DNA from: Galbula dea
Taxonomy: Eukaryota; Chordata; Aves; Piciformes; Galbulidae
Assembly (NCBI GenBank): GCA_013399015.1
Contig: VWZX01010273.1
Coordinates: 6,847,950 to 6,911,949 of the forward strand
Length of the DNA: 64,000 nucleotides
Direction of reading: 5' to 3'
How positions within the stretch are numbered: position 1 is the stretch's first letter; each line of letters opens with the position of its first letter. The translations under genes and the position numbers were made by a program. The notes beneath the pieces are model-generated. The model ran no database searches. It was given only the letters and a program-made list of their open reading frames with translations, and was not told the origin of the DNA. This document shows positions 63,340 to 64,000 of this stretch, piece by piece.

Positions 63340-64000
63340 GAATCTCATCGAGGGGTTCATGTCATCACTAAATTATTGGAGTATCATCATAAAACAACCT
63401 CATCCATATTCCAGGGCCAATTTTCTTTCATGACTGAAGGTAACTGCAGGCTGAGGACCACAGGCTTTGCTTGTTAACACTCTGCCTTGGCTGCCACTGT
63501 CCTGCCAGAGCCCTCCCATTAGTGTTGTCTCAGTACTGTGCAGTGGCACTCGGCTCTCCCCAGGGCTGTCACTCCTCTCTATTAGGCACTGACTCTAACT
63601 CCACAGAGGGCTGAATCATTCCATGTTCCTCAGTTCTTCCTGCAGGTTCATCACATAAGCCACATCTCCATTTTCCCCGTGGTGTTTTTCCACTGCCCGT
63701 TTGAGCCTTGGTGGTTTGAAGGAGAGCATTGCACTCTCTCCATAATGACTAATTGGCCGTGACTGAGGAGGTGTACCAAACATACAGTAAACATAGTGCA
63801 GGCCATTATATCGGCCCTGAAATTAAGTTTTGATGGAAACTGCAAGGCAGACAGACAGAAAATCACTCTCCAGGGACAGCACTCAGGTTTGGAGCTCATT
63901 TCTCACATCTGACACGCTCGGCAGGTGAAAGCGTGGCTCAGCTGAAGTCAGAGTTTTCACTGCAGACTTCACCGGGGCAAGATTTCACCCCAGGGATCTT
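63340..64000. promoter_or_regulatory. CpG-enriched single-copy block, possible conserved regulatory element
   Basis: About ten CpG dinucleotides occur here, for example in TCACCGAATCTCATCG, CACTCGGC, CCCCGTGG, GCCCGTTTG, GGCCGTGAC, TATCGGCC, ACGCTCGG and CACCGGGG. Most other intron sequence in the window has very few. TAATT-type homeodomain-like cores (GACTAATTGG, GAAATTAAG) lie among them. No transposon similarity is apparent. CpG retention in an otherwise CpG-poor intron suggests purifying selection or hypomethylation, so an enhancer or conserved non-coding element is an inference. An alternative is the candidate exon listed next. Confidence 0.35.
63616..63816 (-). other. Candidate unrecognised terminal exon (66 codons plus stop)
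   Basis: On the minus strand, an acceptor-like TTAATTTCAG (with a stronger one, CTGTCTGCCTTGCAG, 23 bp further upstream) is followed by a frame reading GRYNGLHYVYCMFGTPPQSR, then PISHYGESAMLSFKPPRLKR, and ending NLQEELRNME with a TGA at 63616-63618. The composition is protein-like, and CpG-containing Arg codons are kept. I do not recognise the protein. It does not match any NELL1 domain and no NELL1 exon is expected to stop here. Another minus frame (63651-63899, beginning at an ATG) is also open, so the absence of stops may reflect composition only. No clear poly(A) signal was noted just downstream. Confidence 0.25.

Larger units (their letters stand above)
59998..64000 (-). other. NELL1: NELL1 intron upstream of the last laminin-G exons (continues past the right edge)
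   Basis: At least 4003 bp. The first 3.3 kb is ordinary AT-rich intron. The last 650 bp or so is relatively CpG-rich and non-repetitive and is described separately. The next upstream NELL1 exon was not found here. Confidence 0.8.

Noticed and set aside
1..64000. CRISPR arrays, operons, tRNA or rRNA genes
   Set aside because: No regularly spaced direct repeats, bacterial gene organisation or cloverleaf-compatible tRNA boxes were seen; the window is vertebrate intron and exon sequence.

Overview
This is vertebrate nuclear DNA, most likely from a bird. It is AT-rich, poor in CpG, almost free of long reading frames, and carries truncated CR1 LINEs ending in the avian-type ATTCTATGATTCT or GATTCTGTGATT motif. 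There is no bacterial or viral gene organisation. The species cannot be named from the sequence.

One protein-coding gene can be recognised. It is an internal part of NELL1 (neural EGFL-like 1, a secreted multidomain glycoprotein) on the minus strand, so the gene's 5' end lies beyond position 64000 and its 3' end lies before position 1. Eight exons are visible, in transcription order: 59901-59997, 52698-52770, 52343-52425, 48550-48684, 47643-47745, 44454-44527, 39004-39103 and 31828-31956. All eight have AG acceptors and GT donors, and the reading phases join without a break (794 coding bases). Together they encode the end of the N-terminal thrombospondin/laminin-G-like domain, a coiled coil, two von Willebrand C (chordin-like) modules and the first EGF-like module. 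The residues fit NELL1 better than its paralogue NELL2.

The rest is intron. The intron from 1 to 31827 (open at the left edge) holds several CR1 copies and an old, heavily decayed CR1/L3-like reverse-transcriptase remnant at about 13930-14830. Introns 31957-39003, 39104-44453, 52771-59900 and 59998-64000 hold further CR1 pieces. One of these has an internal 33-bp triplication (41192-41290). A separate 16-bp minisatellite lies at 56059-56109. A/C-only or G/T-only low-complexity tracts recur throughout.

The least explained region is the right end, about 63340-64000. It is single-copy in appearance and unusually rich in CpG for this window. It contains a minus-strand frame with an acceptor-like start and a stop (63616-63816). 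This may be a conserved enhancer or an unannotated terminal exon; the sequence alone does not decide. I found no convincing new biological system.
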